From Actinostola sp. cb2023 (taxonomy: Eukaryota; Cnidaria; Anthozoa; Actiniaria; Actinostolidae), in contig JAUJYZ010000311.1 in assembly GCA_033675265.1 (NCBI GenBank), forward strand, positions 67,501 to 131,500: 64,000 nucleotides of DNA, given 5' to 3'. Each line of letters begins with the position of its first letter. The first letter of the stretch is position 1. Under the pieces are notes generated by a model. The model saw nothing but the letters and a program-made list of their open reading frames with translations. It ran no database searches and was not told the origin of the DNA. Below, piece by piece: positions 44,242-54,831 of the stretch. Both the position numbers and the translations under genes were made by a program.

Positions 44242-44247
44242 TTAGGT

Positions 44248-45280
44248 TGCACCTGTTCATTGAATCTTTCATAGCTTTACTCTAGAAATATTAATGAAAA
44301 GAAAACATGAAGTCATTAGCAACTTTTCATAACCTCACTCTAGGTTCTTGTTATTGACTAATATCATGAATCGCTCGACTTGAATAATTATACAGTTTAA
44401 TTCTTCCAATGACACGATATCTATGGTATGTTGTGTTTTTAATGGAGATATCAGAAGTTGATGCTGACCGGCTCGATTGATCGATGAAACAACGTATAAA
44501 ATAGAGCGACGAAAATGATGAGGTGTTGCTTAATTTTCAAAGGCATGTATTTCACCAGATATGATGAGATTGCTACAAATCCTTAAGCAGATTATTTACG
44601 TGTTGTAATGAAAACATGTCGATACTGCTTGGTAGCTAGTAGTGGACAACAGTTCGTAAACAGCGATTACTTGTTTATCACCACCCAACCCTACACAATG
44701 AATTGAAGAACTACATTATCAGCAGGGGATAGTCCAACCTCTCGACTTTTAATTAAACCTCAAGTATTTTTCGTATAGCGAGACTTGAAAGAAAAAAGAT
44801 AGCAGAGTACAAATGAAGTCCCATACCTTTACTTCCTAAGTTAAGTTCATCATTTTAGCTCTAGCTAGCTATTTACCTACTGTCATTATTTATGAATGAC
44901 TTGGCATGAAATGATATTAAGTTTTTTTGTATAGAAACATTACTAACCCTTACTGTGTCTTTCACTGAATGAAACTAGCAGTTACTCTCTCATTAGATTG
45001 ACTCTAAACAATCGTCTCTCGGTAGCGAGTGTTTATATGTAGACCAACCTCTGAAAATTAACGATTGGATTTCAGGGAATACTTTTTAAACATAGACAAT
45101 TCCGAAACTCTCAAGAAAAAAATTAAATTAATCGTTTACAATGTTTTTTGCATTCTCAGGAAAATCTTCTTCAAATAGCTTCTTGATCAAACTGTCGGTC
45201 ATCTGACTGCCCTTGAAATTGCTTAAGTAAAACATTATCAGAAGATATTTCCTTTTTTTGAACAACATTATGATAAAGGT
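44248..45280. other. Intergenic, nothing recognised
   Basis: AT-rich; no exon, repeat array or inverted structure that I can support. Confidence 0.5.
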
Positions 45281-45339
45281 GTGCAATCGTCTGACAACTG
45301 CGTGCGCACCGAGGAGTTTGGCATTTTCTTAGTTACATT

Positions 45340-46170
45340 CCTTGTTTGGCAGCTTTTTTTTTGGCAGCTCTTTTTTTTGCAGCTCCTTTTTTGGCAGCTC
45401 CTTATTTTGGCAGCTCCTTATTTTGGCAGCTCCTATTTTGGCAGCTCCTTTTTTGGCAGCTCCTTTTGGCGGCTCGCTCCTTTTCTTGGCAACTCCTTTT
45501 TTGGCATCTCCTTTTTCGGAAGCTCCGTTTTTGACAGCGCATTTTTTGGTAGCTATCTTTTTGGCAACTCTTGTTTTGGCAGCTACTTTTTCGGAAGCTC
45601 CGTTTTTCACAACGCCTTTTTGGCAGCTCCTTCTTTGACAACGCCTTTTTATAGCTCCTTTTTTGGCAGCTCATTATTCGATAGCTCCTGTTTTGGCAGC
45701 TCCTTTTTCGGAAGCTCCGTTTTTGACAGCGCCTTTTTTGCCAGCTCCTTCTTTGAAAGCGCCTTTTTTACAACTCATATTTTGGCTGCTCCTTTTTCGG
45801 CAGCTCCTGTTTGGGCATCTCCTTTTTCGGAAGCTCCGTTTTTGACAGCGCCTTTTTTTGCAGCTCTCTTTTTGACAACTCCTGTTTTGACAGCTCATTT
45901 TTCGGAAGCTCCGTTTTTCACAACGCCTTATTTGGCAGCTCCTTCTTTGACAGCGCCTTTTTTACAGCTCCTTTTGTGGCAGCTCATTATTCGACAGCTC
46001 CTGCATGTTTTGGCAGCTCCTTTTTCGGAAGCTCCGTTTTTGACAGCGCCTTTTTGGCATCTCCTTTTCTGACAGCGCCTTTTTTGACATCTCCTTTTCT
46101 GACAGCGCCTTTTTTGGCATCTCCTTTTCTGACAGCGCCTTTCTTGCATGGCAGCTCCTGTTTTGACTGC
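45340..46170 (+). repeat. Minisatellite of a 15 bp unit (TTTTTTGGCAGCTCC)
   Basis: About 50 diverged units, with higher-order blocks (ggaagctccgtttttgacag). It interrupts the segmental duplication copy and is absent at the corresponding place near 40525-40560, so it arose after the duplication. Long open frames on both strands are by-products. Confidence 0.92.
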
Positions 46171-46682
46171 GTCTTTTTGGAATGTAAACTAATACTGAGT
46201 CTTACTGTAAATTGTCGCTTTTGAATAGTTTGTAAAGTAAGTTCGGGTGTTTCTTGGAGGGTAGATAGAGACTCTGAACAATCCAAGTCCCAGACGGGAT
46301 TTAGACCACCTGGATACTAGTAAAGAGTTCACCACGTGAGCATCACATGACTAGTATCCAGGAGGTCGCGGGTTCTCGAACAAATCCCGTCTGGGATTCG
46401 CATTTCGCATAATTACATCACTGGTCAGTAACTCTATACTACTTTAAGATTATCATGCAACTTTATTCCATTCAAAAGAATTAATTCGAGGAATTAATAT
46501 ATTTAGCGAGAGATTTGAACGAATCTCAACGATGTGGTGAAGATACAAATGTTTACTTTTGGAAATTCAATCCTTGTCCATAAGATAGTGGTTTATAGAT
46601 TCGGTAAATTCGGTGATGTGCTCAGCTCTGTGTTTATCTTTGAAGCTGCTTTACTTTATGCAAGCCAAGGCAAATAGTGGAA
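46171..46682. repeat. Segmental duplication, right copy, with palindromic tRNA-like repeat
   Basis: Matches 40620-41158. 46295-46400 contains the tRNA-like segment in two opposing orientations (agacgggatttagaccacct / aggaggtcgcgggttctcga), forming a foldback. Confidence 0.65.
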
Positions 46683-46945
46683 TCAAAATTCTAGTGGTCG
46701 TATTTTCATCTCCACTCTCTTCAGGGAATAATAATAACCCTTCCAACCGTTCCAGACAACACCTTTAGCGTATTGATCGGTAGTACCTTTCAGGTAAAGA
46801 CCATTGAGGTTGCTGCCATGACAGGATGTGTACCACCAGGCACCGACGTACATTACAGCACAATTGTTGGAATTCCCATCATTGTCACGATCCTTTGTAG
46901 AGAACTGGGAGTTGCTATGATCCCTTAGAGAGTCACCAGCATTTC
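46683..46945 (-). pseudogene. Orphan last fibrinogen exon (FReD-2 fragment)
   Basis: 263 bases, the same length and phase as exon 3 of FReD-1, with acceptor (tttgtccag) and stop kept and no defects: [40 protein letters not shown] and [14 protein letters not shown]. The duplication ends at about 47225, before the place where exon 2 would begin, so signal peptide, PAN region and the first half of the fibrinogen domain are absent. It could only be expressed by joining to another upstream exon. Confidence 0.85.
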
Positions 46946-46974
46946 CTGGACAAAAGGCACAATGATGAGTACCG

Positions 46975-47160
46975 TACTACGGTGAGTCGTCTTCGTAAGA
47001 GTGAGAAGTAGTACGGTACAGTTCGTGCCGTGCGGTGATCGTGCTGTGTCTACGCATTCTGATTGGTGGAGCAATGATTTTATGCGCTGTGATTGGTAAT
47101 TGAATAGATGTCTACGATTCCGTACCGTTACCGTACTGTAATAATTACTGATTGCATAAA
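46975..47160. mobile_element. MITE family 5, copy 3 (duplicated with the exon)
   Basis: acggtgagtcgtcttcgtaa...cgtgccgtgcggtgatcgtg...gattggtgg..., in the same position relative to the fibrinogen exon as copy 2. The right end has decayed. Confidence 0.75.
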
Positions 47161-47394
47161 ACACATAATAATTTGGTATTATTTGTCAAAGTGTATATTT
47201 CAATCTCTTCCGATTAATTGATCTTAAGAAAAATCAGGCTGGGACTACCCACAGAGCTAGGCTCCAACGACGGGGTCTTAGATTAATATTAACAATATAC
47301 AAAACAATTTCAATTTTAGAAATGGCTAGGCTTAGCTAACAGCATATAGTTTCTTTGCTAAGGCGTCCAGTGGACGTGCCTGGTGGCATTTGAC

Positions 47395-47888
47395 CACAGG
47401 CAGCCCAAGAAATTGTCTTGTATATACAGTAAATGTATGGGTCGAAAATATCGTAAAATTGGTTTGTAATAAACTTGACTAACCTTTGTCTGTATTTGTT
47501 TTTGATATTATGTAGATCCTTTCTAGCTGGTTTTTAGCCGTTTTAAGGACAGACAAAGGTTATTTAGTCAAGTTTATTACAAATCAATTCAGTTACTATA
47601 TTTTCGACCTACATTTACTGTATCACAAGACAATGAGGGTTTATCACGTAATTTCGAAACTCATAGGACAAAAAATGATTATCATAGCTGGAAAGAGCTC
47701 GTTGAAATTTGTAAAAATGTGAAGTTTGGAAAAGATCGCTTCACAAATTGCGAAGATATGAATTTTCAAAACTTCACATTTTTGACCGGCTAATTTCAAC
47801 TCGGAGCTCTTTCCAGCTATGATAATCATTTTTTGTACTATGAGTTTTGAAATTACGTGATAAACCCTCATTGCTTGGGCTGCCTGTG
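47395..47888. mobile_element. Element with CACAGGCAGCCCAAG termini and 7 bp target duplication
   Basis: 494 bp with terminal inverted repeats CACAGGCAGCCCAAG / CTTGGGCTGCCTGTG and ATTTGAC outside both ends (47388-47394, 47889-47895). Inside stand two side-by-side foldbacks (about 47420-47625, arms with gacaaaggtta.../aacttgacta...; and 47630-47875, arms tgagggtttatcacgtaatt / inverse). This is the clearest case where the recurrent motif is a true terminus. Confidence 0.85.
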
Positions 47889-47895
47889 ATTTGAC

Positions 47896-48815
47896 ACACA
47901 CAGTTTGGAATGTTTGGGGGATGTCAGGTTCATATACTTTGTGAGATTATTATAGTACTTCATTAGGTTGACTTGGAAAATAGTGCAGTATTAATAGCCA
48001 AAGCACAGAACAGCCCAGCATGCGATGTTCTGGAAATCATTTGACAGTAAAAATATTCCGAGATTTGGAAATTAGTTGGAAACTCAATTTCCACTGAATA
48101 TATTTCTAATGAATTTCCCAGGTTTGAAGAACTAGGATGTCATGTTCTCTACTGATATTTTTCTTTCGGCTCGGCTTAATTCTGAATATTCAGCTTTTGC
48201 ATCCATGCTAAATAAATATGGTAAAGAGCATTTATTATATTAATAAACTTTATTTTACAAGGGAATACATATTACAGATATTATGTCTCAAAAAAAAAAA
48301 AAAAAAAAATTAAAAAAAAAAAATTAAAACAATTACAGCTTCAGCTGAAAAACTTATGGCTCTTATTATGAGCAATAATCAACTTTCAAACCTTGACAAT
48401 TCATTGGCAATTCAAATGACAACTTTATTATTAGTTCTATTTTTGCCCGGGGATGGTGGCCAACTGAAGTCTCTTTTTGACGTTCACCTCATTTTCCCTC
48501 TTAATTAAGGAATGGTTAACGCTTAGCGTGCGCGGGAAGTTGGGAGAGCACGAGAGAAGCGTAAGAGTTGCTCGAGGCGTAGCCGAGACCAACTGTAGCT
48601 CCACGAGTGCTCTCCCAAATTCCCAAGTGCTCTATAACTCGATGGACGCACAGCTAAAGCCGTTGACCATTTCTTTTATAACATAGTCACTGCAAATTCA
48701 AATAAAACAATTTTATTTTCCGATTGATTTCAGAGCGCGCGCTATGGCGATGACGTGAGCGTGTGTCCGTAAGCCTATGCAATGACACACGCTAACCAAC
48801 CAATCAGAGCGCGCG
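47896..48815. other. Intergenic: poly-A tract and a repeat
   Basis: 48290-48327 is A-rich (19 A, then ttaaaaaaaaaaaa), perhaps a retroposon tail. 48505-48665 (gttgggagagcacgagagaa ... gtgctctcccaaattcccaa) has short inverted pairs. No gene. Confidence 0.5.
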
Positions 48816-49880
48816 TTATATCATACTCATGTTACTATTATATGGAATGACTTCGTTCTGTACAGCATGTATAAAGTTCCCAGAAGATGCCCAGACCTCC
48901 AATCTTACTTGCGGAAGATTAACCAATATAGTTTTCGTAGAGAAGAGAATTTCGATATACGAAGCCCTGACTATGTTTGAACGCCTGGCTGCATCTCCCA
49001 ACGTCAACATCCACGAATAGGCCACATCGTACGATGCAATCGCTACCACTTTTTCAGATAAATGGCACAGTCTCCCAAGGAGCAGCTTAAAAGTTACTTT
49101 GTAGCCCTCCTTGCAGTCAAGGAGTTTGCGAAAGTGTTTTCAACTTGCCAAGGTGTTAAAACACCTTGGCAAAGGTTGACTGATTGTCCAAACCTGCCTT
49201 TCCGCCCTAAACTCACCACTCTTGAGCTTGAGTGATGATTTAATTCATATTTAAGCTAAATCGTTCTACGTCGACACCAGACGAGTTTTTTGGGGTAACG
49301 GACTTATACAATACAATACAATACAACACAATACAATACAATAACTTAAGTACGAACTTGTCCGAGTTCCGTGAGTTATAGTTAGGTGTAAGCTATATAT
49401 TAAGTGTTTGTTTGAGTTTTGCGACTCCTTAGAGTTGTGGTCTCGTAGTATTGGCGTATTTGTCTTGGGAATGGAATTTGGTATTTCATCCTTTAATTGT
49501 CGGTCGGAATTCTTTACTACAAGCAAAGGGAATGCCGCGAATAGAATGCTATTTACAATATAGCATATATATCATCTTCATTTCGACCATTTAATTGGAA
49601 TAATGATTTGCTCCAACCTTATGTTTTTCATCAAACTATATGATACTCATCAAATGCATCGAGGTTTCTTTAATACCGGTATCTCCAAATGGTCATTGAT
49701 TGATCAATGATATTGCCCAATCAACACGCCAGGCGGTGAACTTCATTTCACGTAGTTTCATATTTCATGTAAAGTAATATTTACCGCCAACTATATCGAA
49801 ACTTTATAGTCAACAAACCCGTTATTTGATAAGGATGAGTTCACATGGTGATGAAACGATACTGAAACACAGGAACTCAG
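48816..49880. other. Intergenic, unassigned
   Basis: Overlapping frames at 48816-49049 on both strands look mildly coding-like but match nothing I know and lack convincing splice context. 49311-49345 is an (acaat)n microsatellite. Confidence 0.4.
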
Positions 49881-49881
49881 A

Positions 49882-49966
49882 AAAAATCTGAGTTCCAAAT
49901 GGGAATCGAACCCACGACCTACTGCATTCTAGTTGGATGCTCTACCATTGAACTACTGGGACTCAA
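49882..49966 (-). repeat. tRNA-like repeat or tRNA pseudogene
   Basis: Minus strand: gtcccagtagttcaatggta (A-box-like) and gtcgtgggttcgattcccat (B-box and T arm), ending ttggaac. The acceptor stem has a mismatch and the anticodon arm does not pair, so it is a tRNA-derived repeat or dead gene. Confidence 0.6.
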
Positions 49967-49989
49967 TGGGTTTTTTTTGTTATTGTGTT

Positions 49990-50330
49990 TCTTAATGAGG
50001 GTTATCATGTAATTTCAAAACTCATAGGACAAAAAATGATTATCATAGCTGGAAAGAGCTCGTAGAAATTAGTAAAAAACAAATATGAATTTTCAAAAAT
50101 CGAAATTTTATATGAAAACTTTTGGAAATTACGGCTTGGAGGCAACTCTTGCCTCCAACAAAGGTTTTCATTCAAAATTTCGATTTTTGAAAATTCATAT
50201 CTTCGCAATTTGTGAAGCGATCTTTTCCAAACTTCACATTTTTACTAATTTCAACGAGCTCTTTACAGCTATTATAATCATTTTTTTGTCCTATGAATTT
50301 TGAAATTACGTGATAAACCCTCATTGCATA
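49990..50330. mobile_element. Foldback related to the second half of 47395-47888
   Basis: Arms tgagggttatcatgtaattt... and ...aaattacgtgataaaccctca are the same family as 47630-47875, here without CACAGG termini. A second inner pair (cgaaattttatatgaaaac / gttttcattcaaaatttcg) surrounds ttggaggcaactcttgcctccaa. Confidence 0.8.
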
Positions 50331-50639
50331 GTAAGACAAAAGACAATAATTCATAAGTCATAATTCACGTGTAGGTGAATTCGGCGCAAACATAGATATG
50401 ACATGTTTTTGTGCATGGGTACAGAAAACAACTTAATTGCAGCGGCTTGTCGTTTTTATGTGTTGTTGTATTTCAATAAAACTGAGGTATTGAAAAGGAA
50501 AAACACAGTTGGCACTCAAACGAGCATCATCGCGAATGAGGCTTCTACATGAACTGACTTTCTTTCCACGATTACCACTTGGAAAAACAGGTATATCAGT
50601 GTAAAGAACCAAAAATGTTTGATTAGATTATTTGTAGGT

Positions 50640-50760
50640 TATGGTATATAAAATGATATCGGCGGCGAACCAATTGCTGGCCCGGTCAAAGACTTTAATG
50701 TAAACGTTTCGGCCTGTTTGGCCTTCTTCAGTAAATGTTGTACAATACTTGGAGGTAGCT
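50640..50760 (-). mobile_element. 3' end fragment of a Penelope-like element with hammerhead-like motif
   Basis: Minus strand: CTGAAGA (50731-50725), stem GGCC-aaaca-GGCC, then GAAAC followed by the palindrome ACGT. CTGANGA...GAAAC is the hammerhead core, and this arrangement is typical of Penelope-like termini. As at 38009, one extra base separates the core from stem II. No coding part remains. It lies just beyond the broken end of the gene at 51069. Confidence 0.5.
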
Positions 50761-51068
50761 CTCTATATATAAATACTTGAATATAGGATAAGGTAGGCCA
50801 AAGATGAGCTTCCAGTAGAAGGATTCCAGAAGGAATTCACAGTCTACTCTCCATACTGAATAGATTAAATATATAGTAGAAAATGAGACGCACGCCACCT
50901 CTGACTGTTCAAAATAATGTATTTTAATCCTTCTACTGGAAGCTATATATTCCACTTCCACTTCAACAATGACTACTCTCTCCGGCTCTCAGTTGGCAAA
51001 GAGCAATCTTGAGAGATCGTAACTTAGACCCTGAATTCGACAGTGCTAGATAGAGTGCAGACACCCAC

Positions 51069-53324
51069 CTTAAGAATATGGAAGAGTGTTGATGTTGATC
51101 GGCCAATCGGCTGGAATCCAAATTCAGCACAATACGACAGATATAGCTGAACCAGTCTGGAGGCTATTACTGTCCTCACCACATTGGGGATTTCTACCTT
51201 CTCGCCACTGGAAAGCTTGAGTAGCTTTGTTCCATATGCAACATCCTGCAGAAACGAGGGGCTTGAAATAAAATCTAAGAAGTGATCCACTTTCGCAGGG
51301 TCCAGCCGGCTTCTTTGTAATTTTGGTGGCTCGATCTGGTAACCAGGCATGGTTTCAGTGGCGTGTTTTCTGGCCTCATCAATTCTCCACTTTGTAAGTC
51401 CAGGAATCAATGTCAGAAGTTCGGTTTTTGAATAGTCTCCAACAAATATCGACAGAATTTGTTGCCGCGTATACCAAGAGTCGGCCTCCTCATATAATCG
51501 TATCAGCTTTGAAATGAGGGAACCCTCAAGCAAGTCAGTTCCATATGTAGTTTTGAACTTGTCGGCAACGTGCTGAAAGAGCCAGGTAGAATTTGCCGGT
51601 GCTATGGCATCCAACACTGTTTCTACAGCCTGAGTTGCTTTTCGTTTGTAGTATCGAGTTGTTGATGTTGAAATTTCTGTTACGTCAGTGTTTAGTTGAG
51701 ATCGTATGGGACTGATATTTCCAGCTGTTCTTCTCAAGAAACTATTAAGAAATAGCAGCCTGTCCTGTATCTTGGGTGTTGGCTGCCACTCTTGTGAAGT
51801 CTCACCTGCCGTCACTGAGTCTTGGGATCCCGACGAAAAAACATCAGAATTATGATCACCGGTGGCAGTTGACTGTGTTGTCTGTAATATTTGAACCTAA
51901 AATCACCAAACCCACAGCATACATTACTATACGAAACAGTACTGAACTATTCATATATTTGATTTATTTTCGATTTCACGGAGATTTCCAATGATTTCCC
52001 GCCACCAAAGCCCTGGTTTCCCTCTATTATAGGCTGTGAGGTATGTTCGTCGTATTGTTTCGAGATTGAGAGTGGTGAGTTAGTATATATATTTAGGCCG
52101 GTAGTTTTTTTTTACCCCGAGCAAAAAATATGAAGGACGAGGAGATGTTTCAATCAATAAGACTTACTTCACTCTCTTCCTGCTGAACTGGTCCAGGTCC
52201 CCCAGATTCCACAACGATTGATGACAAAGTGGTTTCTACCTCAAGGACTGTGTCACCTGTGTCAGTGTCTGGCTGCAGATCTACCTCCATTGTTACACTG
52301 GCACTTTGCGGAGAATCCAGTTGGGCCCGATGCTCATTTCGACAACGTTTACATATGCCTGTTTGAAGGGACGAACAACATCATTATTATTTAACATTAT
52401 TTGTTAATCTGGCATAAGGTATGGAAAAACGCACTACTTTGAGGTGTCCGCGGCACACTAACTACTGTACCCTACACCCATAGTATCCTCCCCAGTCTGT
52501 GGTCAAAATATGTAATAAAATGCTAATAATATTCATGATGATTACAGTAGCAGTACTACAGGATTTTAGCTCGAGGGTCGGGCATGGGTTGATTATCTTA
52601 ATACAGTCGAACCTCCTGTAAGCGACCACCCAAAATGTCAAGCTTTGTGGTCGCTTACGAGAGGCGGTCGCTTACGAGAGGTATAGCGATTGGAACTGAT
52701 CATCTGTTGGTATTTTGGAAAACTGGTCGCTTACGAGAGGTGGTCGCTTACGAGAGTGGTCGCAACCGGAGGTTCAACTGTATTTTCATTTTTAACATAC
52801 CAAAATCCACTCGCCCGGGATAGTTAAGGCTGGTCAATTAGTATTGCATTGGGCTAAACATTAATCGATCAGTACGTACTATAGTAATAATCAAATGAAT
52901 TAGGATTCCATACCTGCGCCAACGGAAAGAAACGTATTCCAATTTTTCGCAATTTCTCGAACCATTCCCAAGCGTTTGCTCCTCTTTCTGGTTTATTTTT
53001 GCGGTTCAAGTGCAATGGATGCTGACATTGCTTATGTGCTCTCCAATACACTCCCAGGACTGCGCGGTGTTTTGGACAGATAGTCATGTCTTGACCTTCC
53101 TCGTTAAATAGGCCAGCACGTGCAAGGATCAATGCCTTTTCGGAACGAACACACGACTGAGCGACTTTGATTTGTCTTAGGTGAGGCCTGATATCACTGG
53201 CACATGCACTCAATGCAAAGAATTCTTGGTGACCAGGAAATCTTGGCGATACATCACATTTACTTTTACAGTGTGTAAAAAAGGAACACGACAAGCTTGA
53301 CGACATAGCTCGCTCACCAAACAT
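51069..53324 (-). CDS. Partial gene of an unrecognised, lineage-expanded family (three exons)
   Basis: Exons on the minus strand: 53324-52914, 52358-52168, 51881-51069. The first encodes a Cys/His-rich region with ICPKHRAVLGVYWRAHKQCQ, the second ICKRCRNEH and an acidic stretch, the third an ordered region with RQQILSIFVGDYSKTELLTL, PGLTKWRIDEARKHA, VDHFLDFISSPSFLQDVAYG and PNVVRTVIASRLVQLYLSYC. I recall similar uncharacterised multi-copy proteins in anthozoan gene sets, function unknown. The 3' part that normally follows is missing: sequence below 51069 is a Penelope-type remnant. Exon 1 and exon 2 are out of phase by one; a sixth base in the T run at 52943-52947 would fix it and would give a SVGAGICKRC junction. 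Probably a fragment of a mobile or expanded gene. Confidence 0.65.
52604..52780. mobile_element. Tc1/mariner (Tigger/pogo-like) MITE, copy 2
   Basis: TA on both sides, ends cagtcgaacctcctgtaagc / gcaaccggaggttcaactg, and repeated ggtcgcttacgagagg inside. Lies between the gene's exons 1 and 2. Confidence 0.85.
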
Positions 53325-54831
53325 TGCTCATGTATTGACCTGGTATACTTTGCAGGCATTTATTTATACAGAATGACTTCATGTACAATTACGCAACAAT
53401 TGCGTACACAGCTGACAATATTGCAGCCTTGAAATACCATATTTGGCTGGGAGATTTTCGCTTGAAAAACATTGAGCAATAATTACGCAATTCACTATGT
53501 AATATAAAACTTTATGTCGTCACAATATACCATGATGTCCCAAACAGACATTCAGTAAAACAATTCAAAGCGGAGACTTTCCTCAAGGCAAAGTATACGC
53601 CTAAGATCAAAAATGTACAAAAACAGCACCAAAAAACTGTTTGTTTCATAGCAGACCATAGCATAGCGTAAGCGATGAAAATCATGTCACGCAATCAGTC
53701 TGTCATTACCCAACTCAATGGACTCCAATAATATATTTTGACATTTTTCATCACATAGGTGTTTACAAATCCTCATTTAAGCCAAGGAATAAGTTTGTTT
53801 GGTTGATTCAACGTTGTTGTAGGCGAGATTTGAACAATCATGCAGTGCATATAATGTGCCGTCTGTCACGTTCGAGTGCACTGGATTACGGCTAATTAAC
53901 ATGAAGCAGAGATGGTCTTTACGGCTTCTGATGCAAATAAACAAGTCGTGACTTTGAAATGATATGTGAGTATCATTTATTTTGGCTTTTTGCAAAGATT
54001 TGTATTTTGTGTGGCTGAGTTACATATGGATGCGAGAAAGCTCGAAATATATGATCGTTTTCAGCCGCTATTCGACCACAATTGTTATTATTATATTATA
54101 TTTACTATGTCATATTGGTAATTACTTTATCACAAGGTATCAGTAGGATATTACAATAACGATAAACCCCATTTGTTAATGTGAACCACTTCAAATGTTT
54201 TTTTTTACTTTTTTTGAAAGTGAGTTTCATTATGCTGGTTAGAGACTTCGAGTGAGGGCTGCGCGAAATATTTAACAGATGCCAAAAATTTTATGACGGA
54301 TTTAGGTAGTACTAGGATAGATGTGACTCGAGATATAACTGTCTGTCTTTAGGAAAGATGCGCATTGGAGATATTTAGTCCTAAAATGTCGTGTTTGGCC
54401 GTCTTTGAAAATATTGTGTGACGTAGTTAATGATTGACAGCCACTGATTGACAGGCAAAATTCCAAATAAGTTAAAATTGGGCATGTAAGTTAACAAAGT
54501 ATGTATCATTACTCTTGTGAACTGACAATAAATTATAGCATATTCTGTAAAAATTACAGGTGTCTACATTTACTGCATTTTGGGTTGAAATTTTCGCGTA
54601 CCCCCTGAAAAAGCAGGGGGGGTGGTCTATCTCGCCAGGGAAAAATCGAAAAACCAAACGGTTTTGGATTCTTGAGTTTCTACCCATAACCTTTATTTTG
54701 GGAAAGTTTCATTAAAATCGGAGAGATAGCATGTATCACATCTGCCTGGTCCTCTCGTGGAGGCACTCTTAACTTTTTTTTTTCTTCGAGTATATATCTT
54801 GATTTTCATTGATACTAATTTTTCTGTTCAG
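53325..54831. other. Intergenic or intron, nothing recognised
   Basis: 1.5 kb AT-rich sequence. No exon or repeat that I can name. 54785-54831 is the intron lead-in shared with the other LRR exons (gattttcattgatactaatt). Confidence 0.5.

Noticed and set aside
45281..46286. Open frames of 263, 137, 98 and 99 codons on both strands
   Set aside because: By-products of the 15 bp minisatellite; unit length divisible by three keeps all frames open.
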